From NCBI GenBank assembly GCA_937860285.1, contig CALMBS010000094.1, positions 1-9,381 on the forward strand: a DNA stretch of 9,381 nucleotides. Direction: 5' to 3'. Origin of the DNA: an uncultured Chloroflexota bacterium (lineage in GTDB: Bacteria > Chloroflexota > Dehalococcoidia > UBA2247 > RBG-13-53-26). This document shows positions 5,999-9,381 of this stretch, piece by piece. The notes under the pieces were generated by a model, which saw nothing but the letters and a program-made list of their open reading frames with translations, was not told where the DNA came from and made no database searches. How positions within the stretch are numbered: position 1 is the first letter of the stretch; each line of letters begins with the position of its first letter. Both the position numbers and the translations under genes were made by a program.

Positions 5999-8900
5999 GC
6001 CTCCTGCCGGGGATCGGAGACTGGGCGGGGCTCGGAGGCCGGCCGCGATTCGGCAGCCGCGGGCTGGCGGCCGGGCCTGCCCGTGATGGAGACCGCGCCG
6101 GACTGCATCAGGCCGACGAACACCTGGACCACGCTGGGGTCGAACTGGGTGCCGGCGTTCTTCCTGATCTCCTCCATGGCCGCCTCCCAGCCCAGGGCCG
6201 GCCGGTAGGGCCTCTCCGACGTCATGTCGGCCAGGCAGTCGGGCACGGCCAGGATACGGGCTTCCAGGGGTATCTCGTCACCCTTCAGTCCCTCCGGGTA
6301 CCCGGTACCGTCATAGCGCTCGTGGTGGTAGAGTATGGCCGGGACGCAGGGAGCCAGGCTCGGCACGTTGGCGATGATGGTGACCGCCAGCCGGGGGTGC
6401 CCCTTGACCTCCTCGTACTCCTCCTTGGTCAGCGCGGTGGCCTTGGTCAGGATGTGGTCCCGGACACCAATCTTCCCTATGTCATGAAGGAGCGCGGCGG
6501 CGCTCAGGCGGTTGACGGCGTCCGGCGGCAGCCCCAGCGCCTGGGCCAGGACGACCACGTACTCCTTGACCCGCTGGGAGTGGGCAAACGTGTAGTGGTC
6601 CTTGGCGTCCACGGCCGTCGCCAGGGCATAGATGGCCGCCAGGCTGGGGCTCCTGGCCTCATTGTCCACCGCCTGGCCGGCGCGGGCCGTGGACATCAGG
6701 CTGGTGGAGATGTACACCCGGTTCCCTCCGGCGTACTTGGAGTGATAAAGCGCGCTGTCGGCAGCGTTGACCAGGTCCTCGGGCAGGATCCCGTCCACGG
6801 GGCAGCTGGATATGCCGGCGCTGCAGGAGACCCCGGTGTTTCTGGCCTGGGAATGGGCGGCGATCTCCTGCCTGATCCTTTCCGCCACGTGAAACGCGCT
6901 GTCCGTGTCGGTCTGCGGCAGCAGCGCGGCGAACTCGTCTCCACCGTAGCGGAAGGCCTGGTCGCTGGTACGTATGGCCTTCTTGATCAGGGCGCTGATG
7001 TCCCGCAGGAGGGTGTCTCCCGCAGGATGCCCGTAGACATCGTTGTAGGGTTTGAAGGAGTCCAGGTCGAGCATGATGAGCGAGAACGCCCCGCCGTACC
7101 GCGCCTGGCGGTTGATTTCCTCCCGGAGCCTCTCGTCGAAGTGCCGGCGGTTGAACAGGCCGGTGAGCTCGTCGAGGCGGGCCTTCTCCCTGGCCTGGGC
7201 GTAGAGCTGCGAGTTGGCTATGGGCGGCGTGATCTGGGCCGCCAACTCCTCCAGGAGCTTGATCTGGTCCTCGCTATAGGCCTGGGGGCAGCGGCTGCCC
7301 AGGGTCAGGGACCCCAGGCTGCGGCCGCCATAGACGAGCGGCAGGTAGACCATGGAACGCAGGCCCTGCTTGATATGTTTCTCACCCGTGGTAAACCCAT
7401 GGACCTTCACCAGGTCGGGCTCGTACACGCCCCTCTGCTGCTTCATGGCCATCTCGGTGCCCGTCCCCGCCAGCAGCAGCCTGTCCTTCTGCTGCCAGGG
7501 GCACGCAATGGGACCATGCGACGCCAGGATGTACAGCTCCTCCTCGTCAGCCAGGGCCACCGCCGCCATGTCGATGGGCACGAACTCCCCCAGCTGCTCC
7601 GTGAAGCGGGCGAAGGCCTCCGTGACATCGATGGAGGAGGTCATGACCAGCATCAGCTTGTTCACCAGGGCCAGAGACTGCTCCTTCACCTGCAGCTGCT
7701 CCCGTACGTGTTCTCTCTCGATGCTCGGTCCGACGGACCGCAGGGCGTAGGTGATGAGCTCTATCTCCTCGTAGGCATACGCGCCGCCCCGCCGCTTCCG
7801 GCCCATGGCCAGTATGCCCACCAGCCGGTCCCCGCTGCGCAGCGGAAAGAACATCTCTATCCGGGCCAGCTCCATGCTCCTCTTCTCTTCCTCCCACAGC
7901 GAGGCAAACTCCGGCAGTATGTTGATCTCCTTCTGGGTCAGGGGGGCGCTGTCCCGGGAGAGACGCTCCGCCAGCGGGCTGTCGCGCCTGACCACGATGA
8001 AATGGCGGGGGTCCTTGTCCTCCGGGAACCCGGACTTGGTCTGGAACGCCTGGTCATCAGGGGTCGGCAGGAGCAGCCAGGCGTTCTGGGCCCCGGTGGC
8101 GTTGCACAGCTGGGCCAGGAACCGGGTGCTGAAATCCGACAGGTCCGCTATGTTGTGCAGGCTCATCACCAGGTCGAACAGCCTCTGCCGGTGGTCATAC
8201 CTCGGCCCCATGAAGAACTCCTCAACGGCCCGGCGCAGGGTGGACCCGACCGCGGACACCAGCATGATGCAGCAGACGGTGATGGCCAGGCCCGCCAGCA
8301 CCACCACCCAGTCGAACTCGAAATCCAGCAGCCTGGAGGCCATCCAGAAGAGGACCAGATAGGCGATGAGGGCCACCAGGGTCAGCCAGATGTGCAGCAG
8401 CACCTTGCGCAGCGCGGCCCCAACGTCCAGCAGCTGGTGCGCGGCCGTGGCATACAGCAGGACCAGCGCCGTGAACATGTTCCCGATGTGAAGGACGGCG
8501 TACGCCACGCCCAGCTCCGTGAAGGCCGCCCCGAAGAACAGCGCCCCGGCCAGGGTCACCACCATGAGATAGGTGATCTGGTTGCGCTCTGCCGGCTGGG
8601 TGGCGGCCCGGCGCTTGCGCCCCAGCAGGTAGAAGTCGCGCACGACGATCAGGGCCAGCGGCACCGCCGGCAGGATCAGCCAGAGGCCGTAGTCGACGGT
8701 GATGCGACCATCGGTGACCCCGGTCGACTCGGGGACCCGGCCCAGGATGGCCAGCAGCACCACCACGACGAGGGGCAACAGCGCCACCGGAAACCGGCCG
8801 ATCTGCCCGTGATAGTAGCTCAGGATATAGTGGAACTGGATGACCATCCAGAAGGCCATGCAGATGATGACCTTCACCAGCACGGGCTGGTTCAGCTCGA

Positions 8901-9069
8901 GCAGGTCGCTGCGCAGCAGGAAGTCGGACAGGCTCCACAGGACCGCCGGAACCAGGTACAGGATGAAGTAGCCCTGCTGCCTCTGCCACGGCCGGTGCAG
9001 CAGCGTGGCCGCCAGCAGCGGGATGAAGGCCAGCGTCGCCGCCAGAGGTATGAAAGCGTGACTGTTCAT
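5995..9069 (-). CDS. Membrane-bound c-di-GMP sensor enzyme: 7TM-like, two GAF, GGDEF and HD-GYP domains
   Basis: The product has 1024 residues. Residues 1-275 hold about eight or nine hydrophobic helices resembling the N-terminal 7TM sensor region of histidine kinases (ERNQITYL near 161). Two GAF-like regions follow, about 295-455 and 465-625. The GGDEF domain (about 628-790) starts with DELTGLFNRRHF and has metal-site aspartates in LDLD (667-670) and an intact GGDEF at 709-713. An RxxD inhibitory site (R700-D703) lies five residues before GGDEF. The HD-GYP domain (about 808-990) keeps HDIGK (862-866), H891, HHE (915-917) and DGTGYP (920-925). The tail is disordered, rich in Pro, Arg and Ala. 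By family knowledge GGDEF makes c-di-GMP from two GTP and HD-GYP hydrolyses it to pGpG or GMP; here both sites look intact. The input signal is unknown. The ATG at 9069 has no Shine-Dalgarno. The gene has no TTA, CTA or TCA codon before its stop. Confidence 0.93.
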   Translation of the reverse strand: MNSHAFIPLAATLAFIPLLAATLLHRPWQRQQGYFILYLVPAVLWSLSDFLLRSDLLELNQPVLVKVIICMAFWMVIQFHYILSYYHGQIGRFPVALLPLVVVVLLAILGRVPESTGVTDGRITVDYGLWLILPAVPLALIVVRDFYLLGRKRRAATQPAERNQITYLMVVTLAGALFFGAAFTELGVAYAVLHIGNMFTALVLLYATAAHQLLDVGAALRKVLLHIWLTLVALIAYLVLFWMASRLLDFEFDWVVVLAGLAITVCCIMLVSAVGSTLRRAVEEFFMGPRYDHRQRLFDLVMSLHNIADLSDFSTRFLAQLCNATGAQNAWLLLPTPDDQAFQTKSGFPEDKDPRHFIVVRRDSPLAERLSRDSAPLTQKEINILPEFASLWEEEKRSMELARIEMFFPLRSGDRLVGILAMGRKRRGGAYAYEEIELITYALRSVGPSIEREHVREQLQVKEQSLALVNKLMLVMTSSIDVTEAFARFTEQLGEFVPIDMAAVALADEEELYILASHGPIACPWQQKDRLLLAGTGTEMAMKQQRGVYEPDLVKVHGFTTGEKHIKQGLRSMVYLPLVYGGRSLGSLTLGSRCPQAYSEDQIKLLEELAAQITPPIANSQLYAQAREKARLDELTGLFNRRHFDERLREEINRQARYGGAFSLIMLDLDSFKPYNDVYGHPAGDTLLRDISALIKKAIRTSDQAFRYGGDEFAALLPQTDTDSAFHVAERIRQEIAAHSQARNTGVSCSAGISSCPVDGILPEDLVNAADSALYHSKYAGGNRVYISTSLMSTARAGQAVDNEARSPSLAAIYALATAVDAKDHYTFAHSQRVKEYVVVLAQALGLPPDAVNRLSAAALLHDIGKIGVRDHILTKATALTKEEYEEVKGHPRLAVTIIANVPSLAPCVPAILYHHERYDGTGYPEGLKGDEIPLEARILAVPDCLADMTSERPYRPALGWEAAMEEIRKNAGTQFDPSVVQVFVGLMQSGAVSITGRPGRQPAAAESRPASEPRPVSDPRQEA

Positions 9070-9078
9070 TATTCAGGT

Positions 9079-9107
9079 ACCCTATCAGTCAATGCGCACC
9101 ATGACAA
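9079..9107 (-). promoter_or_regulatory. Possible promoter of the c-di-GMP enzyme gene, near-leaderless
   Basis: On the minus strand TTGTCA (9107-9102, five of six consensus bases) lies 17 bp before TAGGGT (9084-9079, a weak -10). The predicted start point is near 9072, three bases before the ATG at 9069. A second TTGACT at 9094-9089 lies inside the spacer and lacks a well-spaced -10. The weak -10 keeps this tentative, but the lack of any Shine-Dalgarno agrees with a very short leader. Confidence 0.35.
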
Positions 9108-9349
9108 GGGGTCCTTCCGGTACTACCTCCGGCCCCAGCCTTCGATTCTGACATTGCCGTGACGTATTTGATAGACCCAAAGGGATACCAATGCTGAGCC
9201 GAGGGGGTCAACCAGGGCTGGCACCGGACACGGCTCCCAGCCGGACGCGCGCTCTTGCACGAGGAGGCGCTCTGAGGGCGGTGCGACCGGCGGACGCTTC
9301 GGGGAGCCGCGCTCCACAGGGCCGAGTTTACTATCCCGCGGCAGGGTCA

Positions 9350-9379
9350 GGCAACCCCTTGTGCTGAGCAAGGGGTGCC
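9350..9379. terminator. Hairpin at the right edge, possible terminator of a gene beyond the window
   Basis: Bases 9354-9361 pair perfectly with 9369-9376 (ACCCCTTG with CAAGGGGT) around a seven-base loop. Three further G-C pairs (9350-9352 with 9377-9379) form if A9353 is bulged. No T-run follows on either strand within view, so its direction and role are open. Confidence 0.35.
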
Positions 9380-9381
9380 CC

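Larger units (their letters stand above)
9070..9381. other. Upstream region of the c-di-GMP enzyme gene, no credible gene
   Basis: These 312 bases are less regular in codon pattern than the neighbouring genes. One minus-strand frame (TTG at 9371 to TAG at 9123, 82 codons) is open, but it has no ribosome binding site, no hydrophobic or domain pattern, and an unusual Pro/Arg-rich composition. No tRNA cloverleaf and no known riboswitch core, including the c-di-GMP types, was recognised. A short inverted repeat CGGCT-CCC-AGCCG lies near 9230. The region may hold a longer 5' regulatory segment or an intergenic space with a gene beyond the edge. Confidence 0.5.

Noticed and set aside
5029..9162. 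Open plus-strand frame of 1377 codons covering two real genes
   Set aside because: It runs in register antisense to the c-di-GMP enzyme and out of frame with the prepilin peptidase, both of which have clear family motifs. The translation is Gly/Arg/Gln-rich without domains, and it exists because the true gene lacks TTA, CTA and TCA codons.
9123..9371. Minus-strand frame of 82 codons starting with TTG
   Set aside because: No ribosome binding site, no recognisable domain or membrane pattern, and Pro/Arg-rich composition typical of random GC-rich sequence. It may also be open beyond the window, so a partial gene cannot be fully excluded.
9070..9381. c-di-GMP riboswitch upstream of the c-di-GMP enzyme gene
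   Set aside because: I could not find the conserved core or tetraloop-receptor pattern of either known class, and the likely promoter sits almost on the start codon, leaving no leader to hold a riboswitch.

Overview
The window comes from a GC-rich bacterium. It looks chromosomal: four genes on alternating strands, with no mobile element, CRISPR array, rRNA or tRNA visible. The domain combinations are a multi-domain Fn3/PKD surface protein with a C-terminal membrane anchor, a bacterial-type prepilin peptidase, and a 7TM-GAF-GAF-GGDEF-HD-GYP sensor. They recall Chloroflexota, perhaps Dehalococcoidia, but this is recollection of style and not a search result. A consensus Shine-Dalgarno at one gene shows ordinary bacterial translation, while two other genes appear leaderless or nearly so.

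Layout. Positions 1-4640 (+) hold the 3' part (1545 codons) of a very large surface protein. It has twelve tandem fibronectin-III-like units, each with a WSxWS motif, then two PKD domains, one transmembrane helix and a basic tail. A perfect 13-bp hairpin terminator follows. After a G-rich spacer comes a 28-residue Lys/Ala-rich microprotein gene at 4912-4998 (-), which has a perfect Shine-Dalgarno and a long hairpin after its stop. A short divergent region (5015-5203) carries a strong GC hairpin and a TTGACA promoter whose predicted start point falls on the GTG of a type IV prepilin peptidase (5204-5998, +). That gene converges on a 1024-residue membrane-bound c-di-GMP enzyme (5995-9069, -), and the two stop codons interlock at one palindromic CTAG. 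The last 312 bases hold the upstream region of that gene and a hairpin at the window edge.

How the genes might fit together. All three large products act at or across the membrane: an anchored repeat protein, the peptidase that matures type IV pilin-like proteins, and a receptor able in principle both to make and to degrade c-di-GMP, a common regulator of pili and adhesion. A shared role in surface attachment is plausible, but the genes are not an operon, so the link is inference. I found no convincing evidence of a wholly new system. The most useful leads are the four-domain super-repeat with WSxWS motifs, the microprotein, and the leaderless promoter.
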